Shown: piece after piece, positions 36,206 to 45,032 of the stretch | Numbering within the stretch: position 1 is the first letter of the stretch | Layout of the letters: every line of letters starts with the position of its first letter | NCBI RefSeq assembly: GCF_002836745.1 | Contig: NZ_PJAR01000024.1 | Location: 327,174-391,173, forward strand | Direction of reading: 5' to 3' | DNA from: Glaciecola sp. 33A | GTDB lineage: Bacteria; Pseudomonadota; Gammaproteobacteria; Enterobacterales; Alteromonadaceae | Length of the DNA: 64,000 nt | Position numbers and translations under genes: made by a program | The notes under the pieces: generated by a model | Told to the model about the DNA's origin: nothing | Database searches by the model: none | The model's input: the letters and a program-made list of their open reading frames with translations, nothing else

Positions 36206-38932
36206 TTAAAATTGGTAGCTCAACTGAAGATAAGTGAAGCGTCCGATTGGGTTGTAGGTATTCTGATCATAATTAATATTAGGATTGGTCAGCGAACTTG
36301 GCGGTTGCTTATTGCCAATGTTATTCACACCTAATTTTATGCTTATCGCATCATCAAAGGCATAATTGATATATGCATTATGATAAAGCACACTGCCTAT
36401 ATGTCTTGGCTGTTCCTCTACCATTTCATTGGTATCGCCTATGTAGCGTAGATTATAATTTAATGACCATGCAGCTATTTTATAGTTGCTGGTAAAGCTT
36501 CCGCGCCATTCAGGAAAAGCTTCTCGTAAATAAGCATTGCCTACCTTGTTTTCAACACGAACAGTACCGTCTGATAAGGTCGCACTCTCTTCAAACTCAT
36601 CTAACTTAGACAGGTTAAGAGTAAAATTCCAGTCGCCAACATCAGAGGCGATGGCATAGCGCATGAAAACATCCATGCCCTCAACGCGCGTGTTATTTAA
36701 ATTCACAGGACCATCAATTATATTTACAATTTCGCCATTATTGGCCCGACTAATCACCTCACAATTTTTACTTTGGGTCGCGCATAAATCTAGCACCGCT
36801 TGAGGTCCAAAAAGGCTGATCGTGTTATCAATTTCAATATCATACCAATCCAGTGTCACGCTAAAGTTATCCATAAAGGTTGGGAAGAAAACCACACCAT
36901 AGGAGATATTTTCAGATGTTTCGGGTTTCAATAATCCATTACCGCCAGTGGTCAATTGAACGTTAGTTTCGCCCTGAACATAATTGCTTGGAACGCCGAT
37001 ACAACCGGGTAAACTGGGGTTGCCAGAGCACGGGTCTAATACCGGGGAAGAGCTGACGCGCTCACCTTCAAACAATTCTAAAATAGAGGGAGCTCTAAAA
37101 CCTTCAGCCCAAGTCGCGCGAAATGAAAGCCCTTCGGTTGGAGAATACAATATGCCCGCTTTACTATTAGTTGTGCTACCAAAGGTACTGTAATCGGAAA
37201 AGCGGGTTGCTAAACTTACTTCAAGCAGGTCAGCAAAAGGCGCGTCCTTAATTAAGGGAATATTCAATTCTACGTAGGCTTCTTTTAGGTCGTACTCACC
37301 GTCAGTACCCACACGTGGCGATGAACTAGTTGGTCGATAGTTATTTAGTCTTGGCTCAGAATTGATAAAATTATCAGGCGTATCTTTGCCTTTCTCTTTG
37401 CGGTATTCGATACCTGCCGCAATACCCAAGTCACCGGCCGTCAACGCTAACAGAGTCCCCGTGATGTTTAAGGTAAAGTTTATCTGGCTTGCTTCATTTT
37501 CGTCTTTGCCGGTGAAATTAATATAATCAACCATTGCATCGCTGAGGGGATTGAAAAGATTAACCGGAACACAACCGCTAGCCAAATCAGAGACATCTAC
37601 GGCGATCCCAGCAGTATTACAAGCCTGCAAGCCCAAAGCCAATTTGTCTAAATTCAATTGATTATTAGAGGTAAATTCACCTGAATTTTTAGCCCATGAT
37701 AAAAAGCTATCCCAAGCCCAGTCTGAGCCTAAATCGATCTCTCCATCCAAGCCAATCCCGAAGCGCATGGTCTCGACTGTCTGATCATTTACGCGGTAAC
37801 CATTTTCTACCATAAAAGATGTATGTCTAAAATCACTGCCACTAAACTCGACACCAAATGGGTTAACGCTAGGATCGTTGGCGATGGCAAAACCTCGACT
37901 CCCTCTTATAGGTGATAATGCAGGCGAAAACTGCTGGTCTGACTCACGACGATTATAAAGTGCTTCTATACGCAGGTTTGCTACTTCCATTGGTACCAGT
38001 GCTTGAAAATAGAGTGCGGCACGTTTGTTAGGGCCCACCACATAGTTGTTATCATACCGATTATAATTATCGTCGCTGGTAACTCCGCGCCAACTGTCTA
38101 AATCTGAACCATCGCTGTTTGGATCGCGCGTAATGCCACCACTGGGGATGGTAAAAGCTAACACTGAATTAAGGCTACTCTCCCGAAAAAGACCTTCAGG
38201 CGTGCCTGTTGATAATCCATTTAGAGGAACGGCTGTGATGTCACGATCTTGGGTGTAAATAGCATTTTGATCTGTAAAGCTAGCGGCGAACATTAGGTTG
38301 CTTTCACCAAAATCACGCCCCATTAATACGTCAATATTAACGGTATCTCTATCGCCTTCGCTGCTTTGACCATAATATGCTTTAGCACTTGCCCCTACAT
38401 ATTCGTTATGTGTGTATATATTTACTACTCCAGCTATTGCGTCCGCGCCATATATCGCGGTTGCACCGTCTTGCAATACTTCTACGCGTTTTACAATAAC
38501 CTGGGGAATTGTGTTCAAGTCGACAAAGTCACGAAAACCTCGCGTTCCTGCACCGTTTACCCATCTCTGTCCATTGACCAACACCAATGATCGATTGTTA
38601 CCTAAGTTACGCAAATTTAAGCTACTCGTACCATGGCTCGTGCCGCCAGAACCGTTGCCATTGAGACTCGCTCCAACCGAGGGAAGTTCTTGCAGTGCAT
38701 CACCCAGACTGACAGCGCCCGTTTGGTTTAGCGCTTCAAGGTCGAGTTCCTGTACAGGGCTTGGCGTGTCACCTTGCCTTTTAATCCTTGAGCCAGTAAT
38801 TGCAATAACCTCTAGCTGGTCCGCAGTTTGTTCATTGCCTATTTCACTTTGTTGCGCCAAAACGAGTGGCGTCATACCGAAGCATGCAAAAGTAATAGAA
38901 AGAGAAAGTAAGGTTTTAGGAAAGCTTGGCAT
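36206..38932 (-). CDS. TonB-dependent outer-membrane receptor
   Basis: A 908-residue outer-membrane protein. A signal peptide (about 1-26, ending VLAQ) is followed by a TonB-box-like segment (EVIAITGSRIKRQGD), a plug domain (about 45-160; LNLRNLGNNRSLVLVNG, EVLQDGATAIYGADAIAGVV) and a long beta-barrel ending in YLQLSYQF with the terminal aromatic. It resembles the large receptors for peptides or complex organics in Alteromonadales rather than siderophore receptors. The divergent LysR gene starts 139 bases away, and the amidohydrolase and transporter follow. Confidence 0.93.
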   Translation of the reverse strand: MPSFPKTLLSLSITFACFGMTPLVLAQQSEIGNEQTADQLEVIAITGSRIKRQGDTPSPVQELDLEALNQTGAVSLGDALQELPSVGASLNGNGSGGTSHGTSSLNLRNLGNNRSLVLVNGQRWVNGAGTRGFRDFVDLNTIPQVIVKRVEVLQDGATAIYGADAIAGVVNIYTHNEYVGASAKAYYGQSSEGDRDTVNIDVLMGRDFGESNLMFAASFTDQNAIYTQDRDITAVPLNGLSTGTPEGLFRESSLNSVLAFTIPSGGITRDPNSDGSDLDSWRGVTSDDNYNRYDNNYVVGPNKRAALYFQALVPMEVANLRIEALYNRRESDQQFSPALSPIRGSRGFAIANDPSVNPFGVEFSGSDFRHTSFMVENGYRVNDQTVETMRFGIGLDGEIDLGSDWAWDSFLSWAKNSGEFTSNNQLNLDKLALGLQACNTAGIAVDVSDLASGCVPVNLFNPLSDAMVDYINFTGKDENEASQINFTLNITGTLLALTAGDLGIAAGIEYRKEKGKDTPDNFINSEPRLNNYRPTSSSPRVGTDGEYDLKEAYVELNIPLIKDAPFADLLEVSLATRFSDYSTFGSTTNSKAGILYSPTEGLSFRATWAEGFRAPSILELFEGERVSSSPVLDPCSGNPSLPGCIGVPSNYVQGETNVQLTTGGNGLLKPETSENISYGVVFFPTFMDNFSVTLDWYDIEIDNTISLFGPQAVLDLCATQSKNCEVISRANNGEIVNIIDGPVNLNNTRVEGMDVFMRYAIASDVGDWNFTLNLSKLDEFEESATLSDGTVRVENKVGNAYLREAFPEWRGSFTSNYKIAAWSLNYNLRYIGDTNEMVEEQPRHIGSVLYHNAYINYAFDDAISIKLGVNNIGNKQPPSSLTNPNINYDQNTYNPIGRFTYLQLSYQF

Positions 38933-39071
38933 GCGCCGGACTCCAAATTGTGAAGGTAGGTTTACGAACTTGATGTGTTGGAGTTTACAAACTATTTATT
39001 ATCATGCAATATCATGACTTTAAGGTATCACCTTATAACATATTGTTATTGAGTTAAGTAGTGAGAATGAC

Positions 39072-39980
39072 ATGAAAAGCCCATTAAATACCCTCAGTCT
39101 AAAAAGCCTCGAAGCCTTTCGGGCCATCATAGAAACCGATTCAGCGACAGCAGCCGCAAAAAGTTTAGGCATTACTCAACCTGGCGTAAGCCGCTTACTC
39201 GCCTCTTTTGAAGAACATGTTGGTTTTGCGCTTTTTTATAGAGAAAAGGGGCGTTTATTTCCGACCGAAGAGGCCTTAGCATTATACAAAGAGGTCGAAT
39301 TAACGTTGCAAGGAGCTGAGCGAATTGCACTTTTAGCCAAAAATATATTTAATTCAGATTTGGGCTGGTTAAAAATTGTCGCACCAAATTCATTTATTGC
39401 AGGCCCACTAGCCGACGTGGTGACCGATTTTTTGAGGCTTCATCCTAAAGTTAAAATATCATTGGATACCCACACTCCGGCGGCAGCCAGAGAGCTCGTT
39501 GCCCATAGGAGTGTAGACTGCGGATTTATTCAATTACCCGAAAACCATCCCGGTTTACTAGTTGAACCGGTGTTGAGCGGAATAACGGTGTGTGCGCTAT
39601 CTCCTCAGCATCCACTGGCGAGTCAAGATCAAATCAGTATTCATGACTTACGCAACGAACCACTGATTTTATTAGGCAAAGGACGGTACTCCAGGACCCA
39701 AATAAACAGTTTATTTGGTCAAGCGAATATCAGCATGCAAATCAAATTAGAAACCCACACTGTCGCAATTGCATGTAGTTTTGCAAAACGTAACTTGGGT
39801 ATTGCTATTGTAAATGAAATGCTTGCTGGGCAATATGCGGCGGATGATTTAGTGTTGATACCGCTAGTACCAGCATTAACCTATGAATATGGCTTTATTA
39901 CTTCGTCACATGCACCGATGAATCGCTTAACGACAGCCTTTTTCAAACATTGTTTACAAAGTTTCACCGGTGCGCAGTAA
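39072..39980 (+). CDS. LysR-family regulator of the TonB receptor unit
   Basis: A 302-residue LysR protein with an N-terminal winged HTH (TAAAKSLGITQPGVSRLLAS, FEEHVGFALFYREKGRLFPT) and a C-terminal effector domain. The sequence is close to regulators of amino-acid catabolism such as those of the NocR/OccR and opine group (inference from overall pattern). It is divergent from the receptor gene with a 139-base shared region, so it probably controls the receptor-amidohydrolase-transporter unit. The ATG follows GAGAATGAC, a weak site. Confidence 0.87.
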   Translation: MKSPLNTLSLKSLEAFRAIIETDSATAAAKSLGITQPGVSRLLASFEEHVGFALFYREKGRLFPTEEALALYKEVELTLQGAERIALLAKNIFNSDLGWLKIVAPNSFIAGPLADVVTDFLRLHPKVKISLDTHTPAAARELVAHRSVDCGFIQLPENHPGLLVEPVLSGITVCALSPQHPLASQDQISIHDLRNEPLILLGKGRYSRTQINSLFGQANISMQIKLETHTVAIACSFAKRNLGIAIVNEMLAGQYAADDLVLIPLVPALTYEYGFITSSHAPMNRLTTAFFKHCLQSFTGAQ

Positions 39981-40215
39981 ACGGCAGTTTTATGCGTGTG
40001 ATATTGTTTTAGGATTTTGACCCCACTGGTTTTCAGACTCACCACGTTGGACGAAATTAGGGCATCGATTAATGCTAGTAGTGTCTAATATGAAACGGCC
40101 CTAAAAAACAGCAAAAACGTTTGAGTCGCTTTAATTTTGTTGGATGTAACTACTTGTTGAATAGTTCGGGTTTATGGTTTATTTTATTTTTGCCAAATTC
40201 TTAAGGGGTTCTATC

Positions 40216-41343
40216 GTGCAATTTTCTCCAAGACGTCGACAGCTATTACGGTACTTACTTGCAGCTCCAGCATTGAGTCTACCTATGCGAGGATTATTCC
40301 AGAGATCAGAATCTCGTGTTCGGGTGACCTTCGCTGGTCAAGCCCTAATGAAATATCCCGTGTGCCGAGCACCCTATGATGGCCTTGTGGATGTGATCGC
40401 GGAGCTGCGGCGCGGGGATGTGATTTTTACAAATCTTGAGGTGCCGATAAAAACATCAGCTTCAGGTGTTCCCACACGACATACCCAATTTTTCCATGCT
40501 GGCTCCGAGACCACATTGGAATGCCTCCACGAGATGGGGTTCAATCTATTATCCCTTAGCAATAACCACGCATGGGATCTGGGCACTGCAGGGATTGTTG
40601 CTACACGTGATGCCGTAGATCTGTCAGGATTTGCTTACGCCGGCACAGGCAATAATATCACTCAGGCAAGCGCTGCTGGTTACCTAGAAACGCCCGTGAA
40701 GACAGCCCTGATCGCAATGGCCATGGGGAAAATACGCGACGGAGCTGCGGCAACAGGGACGCGGCCCGGAGTGAATGAGGTAGTATTAGGAGCAGATCTA
40801 CAGCCTAATCCAGAGGATTTGAATCGCAATCTCGCTGCGATTAGAGCTGCGAGAGTTAACGCTGAAATAGTTATTGTGTACCTTCATAATCACGAATGGG
40901 GTGAGGATATGGCAATAACCAAGCCGTGGGCTCGAGAGTTTGCCAGACAATGCATTGACGCCGGGGCAGATATTTTCGTCAGTCACGGAGCGCCTTTATT
41001 GCACGGCATCGAACTGCAGCACAACAAACCAATATTGCATGGTTTAGGCAGCTTGGTGTTCCATTCTCATACAGATATTGGTTACTACGTTCCCGAGGTT
41101 TGGGAAACGGCTATTGTGCACGTCGACTTATTAGCAGGGCAAGTGCGTCACTTAGAAATAGTGCCAGTCGTAATAAATGAAGTCGGAGACGACCCTGTTC
41201 TGCAATGGCCAACTCGCGGGCGACCTAGGCTCGCCAAGGATGAGCAAGCGCATGGCATACTCACGCGAATGCAAAAAAAGAGCGCTGAACTCGGTGTAAA
41301 CTTCCGTATTGAGAATGGACGTGGATTGTTAGATTTGGGCTAA
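40216..41343 (+). CDS. CapA-family (poly-gamma-glutamate synthesis-like) exported protein
   Basis: About 375 residues. The start chosen is a GTG at 40216 after AAGGGG; it gives an N-terminus with SPRRRQLLRYLLAAPALS, a twin-arginine-type signal. The body has the CapA metallophosphatase-like fold (PF09587): VTFAGQALMKYP, DVIFTNLEVPI, NLLSLSNNHAWDLG and VSHGAPLLHGIEL. CapA proteins act in poly-gamma-glutamate capsule synthesis, but many members are stand-alone with unknown roles, as here. A possible ATG at 40174 is less likely. It looks somewhat more GC-rich than its surroundings, a hint of transfer. Confidence 0.8.
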   Translation: MQFSPRRRQLLRYLLAAPALSLPMRGLFQRSESRVRVTFAGQALMKYPVCRAPYDGLVDVIAELRRGDVIFTNLEVPIKTSASGVPTRHTQFFHAGSETTLECLHEMGFNLLSLSNNHAWDLGTAGIVATRDAVDLSGFAYAGTGNNITQASAAGYLETPVKTALIAMAMGKIRDGAAATGTRPGVNEVVLGADLQPNPEDLNRNLAAIRAARVNAEIVIVYLHNHEWGEDMAITKPWAREFARQCIDAGADIFVSHGAPLLHGIELQHNKPILHGLGSLVFHSHTDIGYYVPEVWETAIVHVDLLAGQVRHLEIVPVVINEVGDDPVLQWPTRGRPRLAKDEQAHGILTRMQKKSAELGVNFRIENGRGLLDLG

Positions 41344-41360
41344 CTAGCCCACCGACCGCT

Positions 41361-41727
41361 TCACGCCCTAAGCAGTATTAGAACTGCTTCAGTCCGAACA
41401 ACGCCGGGGTAAAGCGAAATTGTGGCTACATTGTATTTTCTTAACTCTTCGGCCATACAGGCTACCATATGGTCAGTAGCAGCTTTAGCAGCGCCATATG
41501 CAACGCCTTTATCATTTCTTTGTGCAGCAAAAAAAAGAGAGGTTAATTATCAAACCTTGCTCTTCTCGGGCTATTGACTCGAAGACAGATTCAACTTGAG
41601 CGTCGTCAACGTGGTCACATTGAATAGCGATGCATACCCCACCTAATTCTGATATCTCATTAGCTGTTTGATATATAGTGCCCGACAATTTAGATGCAGA
41701 CTCCCCTTCATTTACGTATCGTCCTGA
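41361..41727 (-). pseudogene. SDR pseudogene: N-terminally truncated, internally deleted, frameshifted
   Basis: Read on the minus strand with one frameshift in the T run at about 41526-41535, the peptide is YVNEGESASKLSGTIYQTA, then CIAIQCDHVDDAQVESVFES, EQGLIINLSFFAAQ, VAYGAAKAATDHMVACMAEE and VATISLYPGVVRTE. These match successive blocks of DHRS1-like SDRs. The cofactor loop at the start is missing, and about 80 residues between REEQG and LIINLS are deleted. The catalytic YxxxK (YGAAK) remains. Not functional. Confidence 0.7.
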
Positions 41728-41796
41728 TCATCTGAAATTTTATAAAACCAAACCCTAGGTGTTTAAATACTGGTGCGCAGTGGTGTATGAATTTGT

Positions 41797-42267
41797 TTAA
41801 TTCTCAGTATTCAGTCGCTTATTTTTAAGCGTTAATATTTCATCACCATCGTCATTATAAGTACTCGTCGGTTGCCAACCCACATGCCGATAGAAACCAT
41901 ATGATCTGACGACTGGCGTTGCGGATGCGGCTAAGTACAATTCTTCATTCCCCATAGTAAATAGTTGATTGCTCGTACTGGACAAAAGTTCTTTTCCGAT
42001 GCCAAACTTTTCATAACCAGATAGAACAGCAAGCACCAGTATTTCACCCGTAGCTGATCCACCAAAGCAAAAACCGACAATAATATTTTTTTCTAGGGCT
42101 ACAGCGCCAATGATTTCCGAATTTTCAATTAACGGGGACCATGAAACAGCAGTTACACCAATTGCTGCTAAATCGTTCTTGGTAAACTGATTGTCACTAG
42201 TTAGCCCCCTTACTTCGATACATCGATCGATATCTTGGTTTGTAGCTTGTCTAAATTCTATTTTCAT
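41797..42267 (-). CDS. GNAT-family N-acetyltransferase
   Basis: A 156-residue acetyl-CoA-dependent acyltransferase. The N-terminal strand MKIEFRQATNQDIDRCIEVR, the central VGFCFGG, and the acetyl-CoA loop region GYEKFGIGKELLSSTSNQLF (the Q/R-x-x-G-x-G/A loop) are typical; the C-terminal SYGFYRHVGWQPT is also a GNAT mark. Substrate unknown. It may be part of the variable DNA that starts here. Confidence 0.8.
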   Translation of the reverse strand: MKIEFRQATNQDIDRCIEVRGLTSDNQFTKNDLAAIGVTAVSWSPLIENSEIIGAVALEKNIIVGFCFGGSATGEILVLAVLSGYEKFGIGKELLSSTSNQLFTMGNEELYLAASATPVVRSYGFYRHVGWQPTSTYNDDGDEILTLKNKRLNTEN

Positions 42268-42405
42268 ACATCGACTCTGGATTTTTGTATAACCTTAACC
42301 CAGCACATATGTCCGTAGCAAGAATGTATATCGCTCATTATTCGTATGCAACGAGCACATAACCTAAACAATCTAAGTGTAGATGATTAAGGTAGAAAGA
42401 CTATA

Positions 42406-42445
42406 AATCGCTCTAAGCAGCCCGTTTTTCGATTTTTACGACAGT
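42406..42445. repeat. Dispersed 40-bp repeat A, copy 2
   Basis: AATCGCTCTAAGC followed by CGATTTTTACGACAGT, 37 of 40 bases identical to 27630-27669. It lies in the gap between the GNAT gene and the cassette region. Confidence 0.6.
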
Positions 42446-42602
42446 GCCAAGCTGTTCCGAGCGGCAGCAGACATTAATAATTTAATTAGGATATTAGATA
42501 TTTTAAAAGCGAGTTAAGCTAGGTTACATGGAAAAGGGACGACAACATTTATAATATTTGGTAGCCTTCAAAATTACCTCAGAGTTAATTTTAAAGTTAG
42601 GT

Positions 42603-42704
42603 ATGAACATGATGCTGAGCATATACACTATGCTGTTCTTCTTCACCTTGTCTGCGTTTGCACAACGGTCTTTTCCAATTCTTTATCCGAGAAATGAGTT
42701 TTAA
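42603..42704 (+). CDS. Very small secreted peptide or truncated export gene
   Basis: A 33-codon frame starting MNMMLSIYTMLFFF and continuing TLSAFAQRSFPILYPRNEF then stop. The first 20 residues are a textbook signal peptide with an A-F-A cleavage site, leaving a mature peptide of about 13 residues. TTAGGT precedes the second or third Met at a fair distance. A terminator hairpin follows 18 bases after the stop. It may be a true small gene or the 5' stump of a longer one. No family recognised. Confidence 0.35.
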   Translation: MNMMLSIYTMLFFFTLSAFAQRSFPILYPRNEF

Positions 42705-42721
42705 ACAAGTCCATTTGTAGC

Positions 42722-42747
42722 AAGGGTTAGGCCCCTTTGTTTTTTCT
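42722..42747 (+). terminator. Candidate Rho-independent terminator
   Basis: AAGGG (42722-42726) and CCCTT (42733-42737) pair around a 6-base loop and are followed by TGTTTTTTCT. There is no long plus-strand gene upstream, so it supports transcription of the small frame at 42603-42704. Confidence 0.5.
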
Positions 42748-42820
42748 CAAATTTCTATTTCCAAAAACGTTCTCAAATAACGGCTTGGGATTGATGTGAC
42801 AATTTCTAAAAAGGTCAATT

Positions 42821-43765
42821 ATGATTCGCAACACTTTTTTTTATACTATGCTAGTTTTTCTAGTGACGGGATGTTCAGCGCAAATCGAACACGATAATGA
42901 GGCTAAAAGTCTTAGTAAATCGACTCCGCTTATACAACCTCAGGCTGCAGTACTCACTAATCATGTTACTGAAAGCGTAACGCTTCAACTAGCTAACACT
43001 GAGGGAAATCCTGTTAGAGCAGCATCTCAAAAAGAGTTGTTTAAAGCAACAATTGCAAACGATATGGGGAAGATTGTTAATCAGCAATCACCTGAATTTA
43101 CCGTGATAGCAGAAAAGAGTGTTTTAGATAATTACCAAAGTCTCATGTTCGTTGTAACTTCTTATCTCAACTCTCTAGACTTGCGAATGTCTGATATCGT
43201 TTTCTTTCAACACCAATATACATTTCAAGAGATACAAATAATTGAAGGCGGAACTACGAAACAAATCGTAATGATACCAGTCGATTTTTCTTTGAATGAG
43301 ACTAACGTAATCAGACAACTCAGTACGATCGTTCACGAGATGATTCACATTGAAGGCGCATACAAAGCGCAGTTTGTTACAAAACCAGCATCAATTAGGT
43401 TTAGAGAAGAGTACGAAGCTCATAGGCTGGGTATCTGTACTAACTTTTGGGTTAATGGATTTGGAGGTCAAATATTAAGCCGAGAAAGGCTCAGCAACGC
43501 TTCTATCGACCCGGTAGTTGAAAATTACTATGAAAAATATAGTCGTGAAGCTTTGCATTTAGAAAAGCTTGATGGACTGCCAGAGGGTCTGTTGATTTCT
43601 GCTCAAGCTAGGGCTTTGGTGATCCAAAACTTTAACTACTTCAATATCAATTATTGTGACCCTTTTCATCTAGCAAATTCAGAAGTAGAGAGCATGTACG
43701 AGAGTTTGAAAAAAGTGAGTTCAGGTAGCGTTAATATTTTTTTGGATGTAAAGAAATTCAATTGA
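42821..43765 (+). CDS. Lipoprotein with zincin-type HEMIH motif, unknown function
   Basis: A 314-residue protein with a lipoprotein signal (FFYTMLVFLVTGCSAQ, lipobox LVTGC), so membrane-anchored. Around residue 171 it has STIVHEMIHIEGAYK, the HExxH zinc-protease motif, and about 25 residues on EEYEAHRLG, a plausible third ligand. This suggests a small metallopeptidase, but I do not recognise the family. It is single, between the terminator at 42.72 kb and the cassette array. A ribosome-binding site is weak (AAAAAGG). Confidence 0.6.
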   Translation: MIRNTFFYTMLVFLVTGCSAQIEHDNEAKSLSKSTPLIQPQAAVLTNHVTESVTLQLANTEGNPVRAASQKELFKATIANDMGKIVNQQSPEFTVIAEKSVLDNYQSLMFVVTSYLNSLDLRMSDIVFFQHQYTFQEIQIIEGGTTKQIVMIPVDFSLNETNVIRQLSTIVHEMIHIEGAYKAQFVTKPASIRFREEYEAHRLGICTNFWVNGFGGQILSRERLSNASIDPVVENYYEKYSREALHLEKLDGLPEGLLISAQARALVIQNFNYFNINYCDPFHLANSEVESMYESLKKVSSGSVNIFLDVKKFN

Positions 43766-44465
43766 TTACTGCATTCTACGGTAACTTGGACCTGGAGTCT
43801 TTAGACTAAGTTCAGGTAGGATACCAAAAAACGCTTAAACAAGATTAATTTAACGAAAACAGCTTCGTCCGAAATCTGCAAATTTTTGCCTGGTCAATTC
43901 GGTCTCAAATACAGCATAAGCCGACGTACGCGGTTCAAATTAGATATGATACGATTTTCACAATAACCTAAATTAAAAGATTCTAAACATATTAAGTTTC
44001 AAAAAATGCCTCCATGGAATATCTCGCGTTTGATGAGAGAAAGCGGACGGTCGAAATTTTATACAAGGGCTTTAGAAAGCTAAGAAAACGTTAGATTTTT
44101 TATAATCTGGCAACACTAAAATCCCTGCAAAGAGCAATACTTTGCAAAAATTCCGTTATTTGGTACATTACAGCGATAAGGAAAAAATCAAGAAACGTTG
44201 TTTTGTAGAACCCTTCAAACAAACTAAAAGGATTTTAGTCATGCTACAAACCCCACATACCAAGATAAATCAAACGACAGCATTGCCGGAATTTTTTCGA
44301 GTAATAGGTTGTTATGTGGCATGACTAAGAGAAAGTATAGCCTGTTATTTCGCCATCTGTATTTTTGGCTATACGGGTATTATAGGTATTGAACCAAGTT
44401 GGGTGTCTAAGAAGCGTAAAAAGGATTAGCAAATTAAGCCAAATGTTTAAAATAGATATGTAGAA
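43766..44465. other. Gap before the cassette array with a decayed first cassette
   Basis: No intact gene. At 44300-44320 the sequence GTAATAGGTTGTTATGTGG resembles the right ends of the attC-like sites downstream. After it, ATG at 44321 opens a frame of 23 codons, and the next frame continues IACYFAICIFGYTGIIGIEP and VSKKRKKD to a stop at about 44429, as if one frameshift broke a small membrane-protein gene. AAGCGGACGGTC at 44041 recurs near 31593. Confidence 0.35.
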
Positions 44466-44760
44466 GGCTCGTTATTTCAAGAGTCCTACTCATATGTTTT
44501 TAAGGGGTTAATTTCGGGTTCGCGAGTATTCGTTGTTTGGTCTGCGCTGGTCAACACCAGTTGTTGTTTCAACGTCAAACAAGTACGATTCAACTTAGAT
44601 GGTTAACGCAAGGAGGCATCAATTGTTTAATCAAAAGCGTAATTACGTTGGGCAACATAACAATCACTCGCTGCGCTCGCTGGGGAAATTTTACGGTCGC
44701 ATTTCGCTGCGCTCAAAAGCTGCGCCCATAAAATTTCCCGTTATGTGGGGTGCTATGTGG
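44466..44760 (+). repeat. Cassette repeat unit, copy 1 (conserved block plus attC-like site)
   Basis: About 295 bp repeated at 45033-45336 and 45678-45985. Shared landmarks in order: TTTCGGGTTCGCGAG, ATTCGTTGTTTGG, TGGTCAACA, GTTGTTG, ATGGTTAACG, AAGGAG, then GGGCAACATAACAATCAC and the hairpin. A frame MVNARRHQLFNQKRN runs from 44599 through the hairpin. In this copy the ATG after AAGGAG is ATC. Confidence 0.85.
44654..44758 (+). other. attC-like recombination site 1
   Basis: Outer arm AACATAAC (44654-44661) pairs with GCTATGT (44752-44758, one mismatch); inner arms GGGGAAATTTTA and TAAAATTTCCC pair. Between the inner arms is a variable loop with CGCTGCGCTC. Order R''-L''-L'-R' as in integron attC sites. 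The left spacer is about 9 bases shorter than in copies 2 and 3. Confidence 0.55.
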
Positions 44761-44779
44761 TGTCTATTAAAGGAATTAT

Positions 44780-45013
44780 ATGAATAAAGCAATTGAAAGA
44801 CTTGACGAAAAAACCAAACGTTATGACCTACAATTATTAATTATTTTGGGTTTCATTTTATGCGCAATCACATTTTTTGCTGTGGGTTTAATGTATGGCC
44901 AAACTTTTGATAATGTTTTATTGGCCAAGCTGCTAGTTTTTATGGGCGTGGTAAATGGATCTATGGTTTGGTATTTGTTGCGTAAACTTAAAGAGGTAAT
45001 AAATCCAGCATGA
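44780..45013 (+). CDS. Cassette gene: small membrane protein, unknown
   Basis: A 77-residue protein with two hydrophobic segments (LLIILGFILCAITFFAVGLM and LLAKLLVFMGVVNGSMVWYL) separated by a short loop, and charged ends (KAIERLDEKTKRYD; RKLKEVINPA). AAAGGAATTAT precedes the ATG. It begins 22 bases after attC-like site 1 and is followed by repeat copy 2, the position of a gene in an integron cassette. No family recognised; DUF6768-like or holin-like two-segment proteins are possibilities only. Confidence 0.6.
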   Translation: MNKAIERLDEKTKRYDLQLLIILGFILCAITFFAVGLMYGQTFDNVLLAKLLVFMGVVNGSMVWYLLRKLKEVINPA

Positions 45014-45032
45014 CTTAAAAAGTATTAGTGAA

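Noticed and set aside
42722-42738. GTTAGGC at 42726 as an attC R' box
   Set aside because: It is the loop of a terminator hairpin, with no R'' or inner arms upstream.
44142-44324. Plus-strand frame of 60 codons before the array
   Set aside because: No ribosome-binding site and it ends inside the possible attC right end; the decayed small membrane frame after it is the better candidate.
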